A stretch of DNA of 64,000 nt, from contig NC_066313.1 in assembly GCF_022539315.1 (NCBI RefSeq), forward strand, positions 27,999,059 to 28,063,058, given 5' to 3'. This DNA is from Serinus canaria. Its lineage: Eukaryota; Chordata; Aves; Passeriformes; Fringillidae. Under the pieces are notes generated by a model, which saw only the letters and a program-made list of their open reading frames with translations, did no database searches and had not been told where the DNA came from. A program made the position numbers and the translations under genes. Shown here one piece after another: positions 1 to 11,680 of this stretch (the first letter of the stretch is position 1; each line of letters starts with the position of its first letter).

Positions 1-154
1 TTGACCACTTCTTCCTCTGCTACATTTAGGGAAGAGTCTGGCTCCCTGTGCACATTATTAAGTGTCCTGTTAAGACAAAGTTCTCCTTGATTGATGTGGA
101 GAATACAGAACATGAATAAAGCTCAAAAGAGGAAACATGCTTTCCAAAACTCAC

Positions 155-266
155 TGAATCCTGTGATGAACTCCTTTGGGGTAAGTGAGCCATTGCCATC
201 AGCATCCAATGTAACAAAAACTTTTTCAAGCTCTTCCAGGCTAAGAGGTAACTCAGGATGCAGTCT
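155..266 (-). CDS. CRACR2A: CRACR2A exon with EF-hand 2
   Basis: This 112-base exon begins in phase 0 after attacag and ends with one base of the next codon before gtgagt. It encodes 37 residues from [15 protein letters not shown] to FITGF, including the canonical calcium loop [12 protein letters not shown]. The following exon is outside the window. Confidence 0.9.
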
Positions 267-3200
267 CTGTAATGACAAAACATGCAGCAACTTTATCCAT
301 TACTACAGGATAAGAGGAAGACTGGGTTCTACAAAACATCCATAGTACAGCAGGAAAGGTCCTTTGCTTCCCCAAGTGAAAATCCAATTACAGAGCAAAA
401 CCAGATCAAGTGAGGGACATTTGCTTTAATGACTTCTTTATTTGCCTTTATGAATCCATTATGATGACACAAGAACAACTGTCTGGTGCCACAAATTCCA
501 ACCACATGGAAAAGAGGAAGAACTTGAGGTGGAGTCTCAGCCTCCTGGTGAAATGGCTTGATTATCTTGGTGAAATGCCTTGGTTATCAGGCTACTGGAC
601 AAACTTGGCAGCAGAACTGTACAGCTAGTTCCTCCCATGTCATAAAGTTAAGCAAGAGACTCTCTGGATGACTACATTATAGAGAATATAGTGTCCTAAT
701 TCTAGCAGATTCAAAAAGTTTACATAAATAAATAAGTAAATAAGACAAAGGTAAGAAAGCTTTGCACAGTCTAAGGACAAAATCTGTTGCTCACAGAATG
801 AGTTAAAAGGAGTTCACCACTGTCTACTTCTGAAATGCAGCATGCTCCCACCAAAAAGAAGACAGCTTCATAAAACCAGCTCCACAAATATCACATATTT
901 TTTCCTGATAATCTAAAGACATAAAAGAAAAGAATTCTGTAAAACTGATCCTAATGGTTTTACTCTAATTCTTTTAACAGTGTAGACAGATTCTCAGAAA
1001 CAGGAGGAAACTGGAGTGGCAAACAACCCCAAATAACCAGCATTTCCACTGGGAGACAGCACTAGGAAAATGAAAACCTTTCCTCAGCTTGAGAAGCAAT
1101 AGAAATGCACACTGGTTCAGTCCTCTGCTTTATTAATTAACATTTTAATCCCCTCCAAAATCCTGTTGTATATACAACATATTAAAACTGCAAGCTAGAA
1201 GGTTGATAAAATTCATTAGATTAAAAGTGCTGATCTGTTCCACTGTGTGGGAGGGATTTAGGGAAAAAAATGTTTCTCCTGCAATCCAAACCAGCAGAAA
1301 CCACTATTCAATATTCTAAGCCATATAGGCAAAGAATTGGCTGAGTGCATTAACCAGGAGTTCCCTGCTTGCCACAAAGAGTCCAGGGTATGCTTTATGA
1401 ATTGTATGGATAAGAGTGTTAAAACGAATTCCAAGGTGGTCCTGAGAAGTAAAAGCAACAGAGCTGCTGAAGCACAGAACTATCTGGAATAGTCACAAAG
1501 GGATTTCTGAGCAGGATTAGTTGTGTATTGCTGCCTGCTTCCAAAAATGAAACCTAGGAAAACTTGATGTATACTCAGTTTAAATGACTTATTTCATCAG
1601 TGATACACCTGTCTTTAGTTTCTTGCTGAAACACACCCATCTTCCCAAAGTTTGCATTTCAGTCTCTAAGATCTAAAGGGAAACCTTTTAAAATCAGCTT
1701 CTCCTATAAAAATCTTAGAGTCAACACCACACTGATGAGGGAGAATGTGCTTCAAACAAATTACTCTTTTTATATTCAGAAAAACAGAAACTGTACTCTT
1801 GCCACCAGATCTTTGGGACCTGCTGAAGGAGCATCCATTTGACTGTGCCAAAAACCCAGACCCAGCTGCTATTCCAGTGCAGTGGCCTGGGGGTCTTGCT
1901 GCAAAGCTGACTGACAAATATGGGCTTCTCCAACCTCAGCTGCAGTGCCCTAATGCAGCACCCGAATTCTGCTGAGAATTACACTCAATTTACAGTAGAA
2001 AACACCACAATTACTTGCCTTTTCTTGGGGGGGAGGAAGGTATGAAAGTAGGAGATTCTAAGGAATGTACCAACATTTTGCTCCATTAAATTCCCTCTAG
2101 ATAATCTGCAGACTTTTATGAGCTGGGACACACTTACTAAGACTAAGTCAATGTTTTCCCAACCTCTTGGGGATTTTTCCTTAATAAAAAAATTAAGGTC
2201 ATTTGTGGCTAGGGAAGCAAAATGTTATTGGTCTCATAGGTGTGGTTTTGTTTATTTGCTCATTTCAAGCTTACTGTAAAAATATATAGGCCCTTTCTAT
2301 GTGAGGCTCCTAAAATTTTAAAAATAAAACAAAACATATTCAGAGATACCACTGGAGCTTCCAAAGAAGCTATCTGCACTGCCACCAAATGTGCTCTGTG
2401 GTTTCATGATATCTGTGCTTAATTCCCCTAAAATACCAAGCTTTTACTCAGCTAAATACAAGAACAGAGGTCAAATAGCTAAGAGCAACATCTGAACCCA
2501 ATCCTCCCATGTACATTAGAACAAAACATTTTACAGCACCAATTCTCATCATTCATTATAACCTCAAGGAAGAACAGATGAAACTGTAGTTTCAAGTCGA
2601 AGGTAGAATTTTCTTTCTTGCTATTTCAGAAAACCTCTTGTTGGTTTGAAAGTTGGGTACATTTGATATTTGGAAATGGAATGAAAATTTTTTTAAAAAT
2701 CCAGCTATTAACATCCTCTCACAATAAACAACATCATATAACAAAGGAAGAGTAAATCTTTAGTGTAGTAACTGTTATAGACACAAGAGAAAACACTGCA
2801 AGAATTGTTCCATCAAGAGTAATTAAATTTGAGATACTTAGCACACTCTGTTGAAATCATGCCTTGTATCCCATGCCTAAAGATTAAAAAGCTTAGCATT
2901 AGCATCCTATATTTGAAGCAAAGCTTCAGGAATTATAAGCAGTACAGACCTACCAAACACAGCACAATGCAAAAGTGATCAACACTCAGCACCTTTTAAG
3001 GAAAAAACTGATTTATTTCATTGAATTTTGTTTTTCTTTAAGGGAGGAAACATCATGAAAAATGCAGGAAATAAAATGAAGTATAAAGAAACACCATCTC
3101 AAATGTCCTGAGTACCTTTATTTCTATATTAAAGAACTTACACACACTCACATACATAGATGGAGTTTTCAGTTATAGTAAACAAACGTGATGAAACAGA

Positions 3201-4748
3201 GGAATGAAATAGAACTTTGTTCTTTGCAACACTATTTCTACTGCATCTTTTGCAACATCTGTTTTACAACCTGAAGTACAAATTTAGCAGCACTCTAAGC
3301 ATAAACCTAGAATCAAACAGAATCAAATAATTTTACATTCCTTGCAAAAACAGGTATTAGAACTTTTTATATACGTATACATACACATAAATATATGGGT
3401 TTTCCATTAGGTAAAAATCTATGTCATTCAGTTTTTAGAAAGACTGTAAAACTGTAATCCATTAAACTCTCTGTGGCTTTGGATTTACCAAACACTACTG
3501 CTGGAAATATGTTTGGCTTTTTGAATTCAGTTACTTCAGTGAGATAATGTAGATTGGCAAAGCTACAGCAGAGCAAGCATCCACATTCCTCTCTTTTTCA
3601 ACTTTGCATAATTAACAGAGGTCATCAGAAAACTCAGCAACACACAACTGCAGAGAAAGCTTTTGAGAGACAGCAAACTGAGCAGTTTACTTAGGAGGGT
3701 TTTGCTTTTCCAAAATAGGCAGTTAAAGTTGTTTCAACTGTGTTTTGATACATACAGACATCTTTTGTTTCTGAGGACAGGGAAAGCTTCTAAATTTTCT
3801 ATTAGATGCTTTCTTTAGTCACAGATCATTATGAATTTGTTTTGCTCCTGCTTCCCAATTCTGTTTCATCCATAAATTCTGAAGTAGAAATGGATTAACA
3901 CAAATTATGCTTTGCATGTCAAGCATGAGTACATTCCGGTTCTCTGCCACATACTGGTTCAAATCATCTTATCACTTCTGCAATGTGCCACAATCACATT
4001 TTCAAAAGCTTTTGTTATATATAGTTGCTTTTTCTCATCAGCATATTCAGAAAATCTGATTTTGGGCCCTCAAACAAATTAAGCACAATTTCCTAAGATT
4101 GCTGCCAACACTGAATAATGATAAAAATACTGTTCCTCTGTACTTGCTACATATATATGTGATCCAGCTGAGAGTTCACCATTGTCTGACAATGAAGCCA
4201 CAGTGAAAGACTTTATTTACACAATTTTGCTGAAAAAAAGGATAAAATTGGCACACTAAATACACCCCTGACACTGAGGCAAATCACAAAGCAATGAATT
4301 TAATGGTATTTCGATGTTTTCAACAAGAACAGAATGAAAGTCCTGGGGCTTTTTTTTTAACTTAATTTACTTTGATTTTCCACTTTTTTGTTGCTTTGTC
4401 TGTAAGGAAAAATGCAAGCATTATGTAAGACTTCAAAGATATTATTTTAAATCCCACATGTCTCTTCAAAGTTATGAGGAGGATGTTAACAACTTTAACT
4501 CTAAATTAATCAGTCTCAACTCGTTAAGGGCTTTAGGAGCTTCTCTCATTGTGCATTTCACATAACCAATTTTGTTTTACCTGCATGTCTTGACGAGTGA
4601 CAAAGCCTTTGCCTTCCAGATCACAAATCTGAAAGAACTCTTGTGCTTTTCCCAACACAGTCAGTTCTGGGTCTTCTTCTCCAGTCCTGCTCCTCTCTGC
4701 ATCTTCTGGTTTCACAGGACTGGTGTAGTCTCCTCTTATTCTGTCCAT
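155..4748 (-). CDS. CRACR2A: CRACR2A (EFCAB4B), 5' coding part only
   Basis: CRACR2A is a cytosolic EF-hand protein that helps assemble ORAI1/STIM1 store-operated calcium channels; a long isoform carries a Rab-like GTPase domain (family knowledge). The window holds only its first two coding exons, 4581-4748 and 155-266, separated by a 4.3-kb intron; coiled-coil and later exons lie left of base 1. The joined reading frame gives 93 complete residues plus one base of the next codon. Segments such as [15 protein letters not shown] and [10 protein letters not shown] match my memory of mammalian CRACR2A closely. Its paralogue CRACR2B fits less well. EF-hand loop 1 (residues 43-54) ends in Asp and has Lys at position 5, so it is probably a weak calcium site. 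Loop 2, [12 protein letters not shown], is canonical. The first 30 residues do not resemble the mammalian N-terminus. The donor after DMQ and the acceptor before RLH are both GT-AG and in phase. Confidence 0.9.
267..4580 (-). other. CRACR2A intron between EF-hand exons
   Basis: This is AT-rich unique sequence with GT-AG ends. I see no further exon, no CR1 tail and no LTR. The small open frames here have no recognisable domain. Confidence 0.7.
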
Positions 4749-4819
4749 GGTTACAATCTCAGCTCAGGAATATCCTGGGATGCTGCTATCCCATTTACCC
4801 ATAAATTCTGATCTGAAAC
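4581..4819 (-). CDS. CRACR2A: CRACR2A exon with start codon and EF-hand 1
   Basis: The coding part is 4581-4748 (56 codons, starting MDRIRGDY); 4749-4819 is 5' UTR. The ATG has a strong Kozak context (A at -3, G at +4), and an in-frame TGA lies five codons upstream, which fixes the start. The acceptor follows a pyrimidine-rich tract ending in gcacag at 4820. The donor is CAG|gtaaaac at 4581/4580. Because an acceptor precedes the UTR, at least one upstream non-coding exon is expected to the right. Confidence 0.88.
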
Positions 4820-7800
4820 CTGTGCATGGAAAAAAGTAAGAAAAAAATCAAATCAGACCCTCTTAATGATGCTTTCCACAATCTCTTAGCAACCATCTCT
4901 TTAATTAGGCACCGAAGCTCAGAAGAGGAAAAGCTTTTTGAAGATGCTTACCCTTGATGGGCTTCACTAAAGACATTGCAAATGGGATGATGAACAAGGA
5001 AGAGGGAGTCTGAGGGAAGGAGAAGACAAAACTAGCTCCAAAATGGGATCTCAAAGCAAAATCAGCCAGTTTGACAAGAAATATGGACAATCGATCAAGA
5101 ACAAGACAATCGAACATGAACAAGAAAACACAAGAAATACAGATTTAAAGTCACTACAACTGGACTTCATATATTTGTCTTGAATTTGTACTTCTTATCT
5201 AAGTAGGTCTGCCTAAAGTAGACACAAACTTGTCTGAAAATTTTTAACAGAACAAAGAATTTTTTAAGACATTTGACTAATATAAGAGAATATAACCCGA
5301 TTCTGATCCAGTATGACTGGCACAATCTGGAACAACAAAGGCCAGTGAAAATTGTTTAAATATGGAACTTATGTTGACTTCAGAGCAAAGACCTCAGCAC
5401 TGCATGGATGTCAAGGTAGTATACAAGGAAACAAGACCTTAGGCTTGTCTATGCAGCTTCTTAAGGTGAAAAGGCCCTGATCACATAGAGCAACTCGGCC
5501 TGTTTTACTCTATGCTTAAGTTCAAACCTGGCACTCTTGGAACACAGCATCTTCTGAGATGTGTTCAATCTTCACAGAACTCACACAGCTTCCCACGACA
5601 AAGTGATTTCTCTGATAGCCATGGGCCAGACAGCTGGACTTCCCACATTGCATGTAAGTGTAAATTTACTGCAAATAGGCCATTGACCTCAAACCCAACT
5701 AAGGTTTAGTGAGCAAATCACTCATGTGAAAAAATCTGCCAACAAAGGTAATTTTCCTCTCCCTCCCTCCTCTTTTTTATCACTCCAATAATCCCAAGAC
5801 TCTTGTTCAAATACTTTCCAGAACTGAAAGAACTTTGGCTATATGGCCAAAGAACTTGTCAGAATCTTCCTAAGCAGTGTTACAAGTAGGAGAAGAAAGA
5901 ACACTTTGAGAGAAGCCAAGAGATGTCTAAACCACCCAGTACCATGCCACCTTCGGAAACTCCTCCCTCAGAATGGGTCTTGCTTGAATTTTAATGTACA
6001 GCTGTCAGGGTGCCTCATAAACTCCAAGACAAGACCTCTCTGCTGGGGAAAGCCACACTCCACACCCCAAGAGGCACCAAAGCCTGGCAGAGCACCAGTG
6101 CCAGCAGCCCTGGATAATTAACAAGGCTAGAAAATGCTGTCACGGGGGATTCTGGTCACCCATGACAAGGGGCTTTTGCCTATTACAGCTGCCTAAACAG
6201 CTGTAATCTCTTTCTCTTATGAGGAATATTTCTAGCCTAGAAAGTCTGACCAACATTCAGCGGCTGGGAAGATACACAAAGGAAAAGACTGCTCCATAAT
6301 TGCCCTGTTTCTTAAATCCTTCCATGACATTTCCAACAGTCTTAAAAACAGCATATGAGCCAGCTGAATCTTTGCTCTCACTGTATATAGCCACCCACAA
6401 GTGGGTCAGATGGAAAGCCACAATCAAACTACACTGGTGTAATAGTCTGGATAAAATTCTCCCTTCATACTGCTTTTACACACCTGAACCTCCATTACTT
6501 CAATACAGCTCACCCCTGGCTGACACCAGTGAATGAGGTAACAAACCAGACCATCAGCTTCAGCTTAGCAATGATACTAACTTAAAAGCATGTGTAAAAA
6601 CACCAAAAATCAATGGGACAAGCACAGCTTGCAGACAGTCTTGACAAGATCTGACCCAAACCCAAAATTGTTTTGGTTTTTTTTTTTAATTTTTTATTTC
6701 AGCAATTTCTTAGAAGGCCACAACTTCAGGAACGGGCCAAGCTAATCAAGATAATAAGTGCTGCTAGTGCCTGCCTCTGCACAGTCTATCAGACTTCCTT
6801 AGGAAAAAAGAAAAACTATGCAAGGAATAAATAGTCCATTATAAGGGAAAGAACAGAAATACAACACCAGATTAAAAATGGTGGAACAAAAAGCACTATA
6901 TACACTTTGATGAAGTTGTTTGCAGTTAGCAAACAGTACAATTCAGCAAACATCACCATGCTTTCTAAATATTTCCATACACAAAATGAAATTTCATGCA
7001 TCATGAGAGCCTCACCCTCTTATAAGTTGCCCCACCTTTTATATACACCATAAAAACTTGCTAGACAGCAAGTATCCTCAATACAGCAGAAAATTAAATT
7101 AGAGCATCTGCAAAAATTCTTAATCCTTATGGCAGCTTCTAAAGCTGATGGAGTTCATCATAATTCCTACAGTGTCCTGATACTTTGCAAATGCTGGTAA
7201 TAACATGAAAGATTAAAACTGCAATTTGTCCCACATTACTGAATCAGCACTCAGTAATTACCTCAAAGCCAGTTTCAAATAACATAGGTAGTTCCATTCA
7301 CTCATCCATCTCCTTTAGAAAATGAAGGCTTACAAAATCAATTCCATTAAGACCTTTGATTTCCATTCTTTTAGCCACAAACACAGTTCACTATGCAAAA
7401 TAGGTCATATCATGACCTGATGCAAACAAGCATAGCTCCAAATACTAAACAAGGATGTGTGATTTACAAGGTTTCTGTCCATTAATCATGAGGCAAATTT
7501 TGGACAGGTCAGCAAAAGGCAGGTCACTTAATATTCCAAAAGGCATTTCCATCATTTCCAGTCAGGTCTACTGCAAATCACCAAACTCTAGAAGTACAGA
7601 GCAATGTTGAGCCACAGATTTCACAAGTCATGATGTGTGACAACCCCGTTCTCCCTGTGATAGCTAAAAACATAGAGAACTGTTTTGCCTGACCTCATAT
7701 CTCTTCTGGTTTAGGTTTCAGTGAAATATTTTTCTTAGCATGTGTCTACAGGTACAAATTTTCTGCAGCACACTTCAAAATATATCATCAGCTGAAAAAT

Positions 7801-10800
7801 ATCGTAAGCTTATTTAATACCAAGCTCATCTTGGATTTATCCAAAACACTGTTATGAGAGAGAACACGTCTTGCAAACACTACAAAATAAAAAACAGATT
7901 GCATACTTTTTCTACAAGAAATATTTATTTCCTACAACCCAATGTTAAAATAACCCACAGCTGCAGTGTAGCATGCCTGACACATGAACAGGGACCTCTT
8001 CAGAAATAACCTAGTGTCAGAGTTAGTTACCAGAGTTAGTTATTCAGCATTGTGCTGAAAAGCTCCTAAAGCTAAAATGCATCGACACAAGGAAGTCATG
8101 CTGTTCCCAACTGCTCTGCCCTGCTTTTGAACAAGTATTCATCCAGTTACACAGTGAAATCTGCTGAAAAGTCCTTTCAATTTCAACTGGAAAGTTATAG
8201 TTTATTTAATTTTATTAAGCCCAAGTGGCCCATCAAGGAAGAATCAAAAAAAACCAGGACCTACAGAGAATGAAAGAGGAATGGGACTGCAAAGACCAAA
8301 GAGAGCACAATAACCAAGTTCAAGTACATAGAAGTTTTCTAGGTAAAGGATTGGAAAAAAATGCTCCCTATGAACATAATATAATGCACAAGAAGCAAAC
8401 ATGTCAGACAAGCCAGACATGAAAACCCATCCAAGGATAAAGAAGGTGGAGCACTGAACCCCTGTCTGCAAAGGCAGTGCAGTTCTGCCATCATGGAAGA
8501 ACAGACCAAACACAAACCTGCAAATAATGGCAGAGGAGATCACTCCTGAGAAAGATGACTAGATCAGTGGACTTCAGTGTTACTTCTAGCCACTTAGAAA
8601 AAGATTTTATGACCATCCAACACAAAAATTCAGGTCCCACACTTAACTAGCAGAGATACAAAGTTGTGCGCTCAAGAAAATACCTGGTTTTTCTCCATTA
8701 TGACTCTGACAATTAACCTTTAAGCTCTCATAGAAGCATTATAAAGCTTGGCCTAACCATATGGACACCTAGATACAACTGGATGGAAAAAAAGGGGACA
8801 CTGATTCCTCCAGTTTTGGCTTTTCAAGTAAAAACATGCAAGTCAGAAAATCTTGTGATGAAATGTATCATCAAACCCTCATTCACTTCTCTCATGATGT
8901 ACATGATCCCTCATGACTCTTCATCTTAGGAGATTGCACACCATGGAGTGGGTGTGAGGAGTTTAACTCTGGAGGGAGAGATCTGGGGCAGACTGGAGTT
9001 CCTGTGAGGGACCACAAGAAGACAGTCTGAAAGGAGTGTGTCATGAAAATAATTTCAGGGAAGTAGCAAAGGCAGAGACAAAAGAAGAATCCTACATCCA
9101 CTGGCCTGTAAAAGGAAAAACTTTTGGAAAAAGTTATGTAGAAATTCCTTTAGTGTAAGTAGATTTGTGAGGGAGAACCAAATTCTGTTTAGAATCAGTC
9201 TTGACAGACTGTTTAGATTCAGTCTCAAGACAAACTCTCCAGCCAAACCTGATTAGCTTTTAAAGATTGAAGGAACCATTAGGATAACCTGCTTTGCTAC
9301 CTGCAAGCTTAAAGCTTCATTTATACCACAACAAGGTTTAAAATTTACTTACAATTTATTTCAAGGTAAGGGAGCTCAGCAGAAGTCAAGGAGGAAAAAG
9401 ACCTGGGAGAAGATACTGTGTGTTATACACACAGAGTCATATAAATGGAATTTCTCCTTTTCTGAATATTGATGGTTCAGGGGGAAAAAAAAAAAAAAAC
9501 AAAAAAACAAACCTTAAATCTAAAGAAGAAGGATAAAAATCCAGATTATATATCTGAAGCAGTGCCTCAACAAGTATTAACTGTGAAAGAGAAGAAAACC
9601 AGAAAATATGCTTGAAGTGATTAAGCATTAAGGATTCCAAAACAGACAGCCAAAGACTTAGGACAGAGACCACTTACTCCCCACTGGGCATTTGTCCCTA
9701 GATGAATCCAAATATACACATGCTGGGGAAGAAACAAACTATGTCAATTCTGTGCACTACGATGCAGAATTCCAACTCTGACTGGTGAACATACATTCAT
9801 TAAACTTTTATTTTTAACATTTGCATCCAAGCAACTAGTTTTCACTGGGCTTGTAAGAAAATTTTCTTCTCTCGAAGGCCAGCTTCCCCAGAGGAAGAAG
9901 AAGACAAAAGATCTCCTGCCTGGCTTCTTGCTGCCTTCTATGGAAGTAGTAAATAAAACTATCCATGAATTAAAATTCAGATGCCCAGGGGAGGCAGGCA
10001 TATTCATTTATTCACCATCCTGCTCTTCAATATGAATACACTAATGAAAAACAACTATCAGGATGTTCATTGCCTAAATCTTAGCAGTTCTTAGGGGTCC
10101 ATACTAAAAAGGCAGGATTAAGTTAAAATGGATCTGCTAAGTGCTGCTAGGGTCCTTGAGAAGTAAAGTTACTCTAGGTATTGATGTTAGCAGAATACAT
10201 ATTTTCCTCTTGCTTCATTGCTTTGGATGCTTCCTTTTCAATGCATTTAAGAAGTCAAAATCTAAAAGCTGCCTGAAAGTGCAAACTTCTAATGGAGGGA
10301 CACTTAATTTAGATGCAGCCATCATCACGGAAATCACTGCTGCAGAATAATCACAAGATCATCAGAACTGAGAGCACCCTGCCTGTAGTCCATGCAGGCT
10401 TAAGGACCCCTTGTCTCCTCTCTCTCTTTTTGCTCTTTCCACCTTATTCCAGAAAACTGGTTCCAAAAAGAACTCCTCTCCCCACCTCTTGTTCCTCACC
10501 TGCCTGCTAGTTGCATGAACCTTGTGTCTTCAGAAACTGCTGACCTACACAATACCTGAGCAGGAGGGTGGTACAAGTGTGCATGAGGATCCAAGTGGGT
10601 GTTTTCCCCACTAAGTCTGTCTTTATCTCTCTAAATTACCAATAAATCGTTAGTGCATACAAATACAGCTTGGCCAGTGACCTATTGCGGGTTGAAACTA
10701 TGGCTAACATCTGTGGCTGCAGCATGAGGGTTTTTAGATGTCTGCATGTAAACTGGACAGACATTAGCACTTAGAGAACTTGCATTAGAACTATCCCAGA

Positions 10801-10961
10801 ACTGTCTAGAACTATTCTATCATTATTTTGACTTATTTCTAAAACATCATTTGTTAATTCAGGGATGTAAAAACTATTGTTAAGAAGGAGCATCTTACAA
10901 CATATGCAACACATTCCAAACGTAGTGAAGTCAAAACTGGGCTGAATCCATCTGACTGCAA

Positions 10962-11680
10962 AGAATCACAGAATCATTTATGTGAAAAATGTGTACTTTA
11001 TGATTGGCTTTTTGCAAATATTAAAATGAATATTATATGTGTTGTGTTAGAAAGTTATGCTGTATTAATTCTCTTAAGTAGTGTGTTAAATATAGTTTTA
11101 ACTTATAACAAAATGTTAAAGTAGAAACTATGCTATGTAAGATACTTTTTTTCTAAAGAAAGGACTCGCACTGAGATTGCAGTCATGGGACACCTAAATC
11201 TTTCAGAGAAAGAGAATTTATGGCTCCATTATCAAGAGAAACAAACTTCTTCCTGCCTCACTCATGCAGGACGACGCCGTCAGGATTAAGAGGAAGAAGC
11301 TGACAATTGACCAGACAGAATCCTTTGCTTGAATGGAATTTATGCATCATGTATGAGGTCCATGAATATGCAACAGGTTATTGTTTTTAAGGGTTAATCC
11401 TCTGTTAACGAGTGTTCTTTTTCGGGCTTATATTGCCCAGAAAGAGGTAACTCTTTGTTTCTGTTGTCTCATATTGTCTTAATCCAAACTGCCCAAATTA
11501 TTATTACTCTAATTGTATTGCCATTTTTATAGCCATTTTATTGCTATTAAACTTTTAGAATTTTAAAAACAAGTGATTGGCGTTTTTCACAATTTTTGTT
11601 GTAAAAAGCCTCTAAGCACAATTTATTGTGCTGCATTGTTCCAAGTACTGAAATTAAATGTGATTAACTATATTGATAAC
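10962..11680 (-). repeat. CR1 LINE 3' tail split by an LTR
   Basis: Bases 10962-10980 read like the start of a reverse-oriented CR1 tail (agaatcacagaatcattta). The text resumes after the LTR at 11592 with a stretch resembling the CR1 continuation (gttgtaaaaagcctctaag). The right end, near 11680, is approximate. CR1 is the dominant avian non-LTR retrotransposon; this copy is an old 3' fragment. Confidence 0.6.
10981..11591 (+). mobile_element. Solo LTR of an avian endogenous retrovirus
   Basis: This 611-base element starts TGTGAAAAA and ends TTTTTCACA, an exact 9-base terminal inverted repeat with TG...CA ends. An attaaa polyadenylation-type signal near 11547 gives plus orientation. Flanks are attta (10976-10980) and atttt (11592-11596), a 4-of-5 match consistent with the 5-base target duplication of ERVL-like elements. 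No gag, pol or env sequence is attached, so it is a solo LTR from recombination. Family assignment is uncertain. Confidence 0.8.

Noticed and set aside
26..283. 85-codon minus open frame
   Set aside because: It is a shadow of the CRACR2A EF-hand exon in another frame; the correct frame and splice sites give 155-266.
155..4748. CRACR2B (EFCAB4A) instead of CRACR2A
   Set aside because: The [14 protein letters not shown] and [10 protein letters not shown] wording matches CRACR2A, and PARP11 next door matches the CRACR2A locus.
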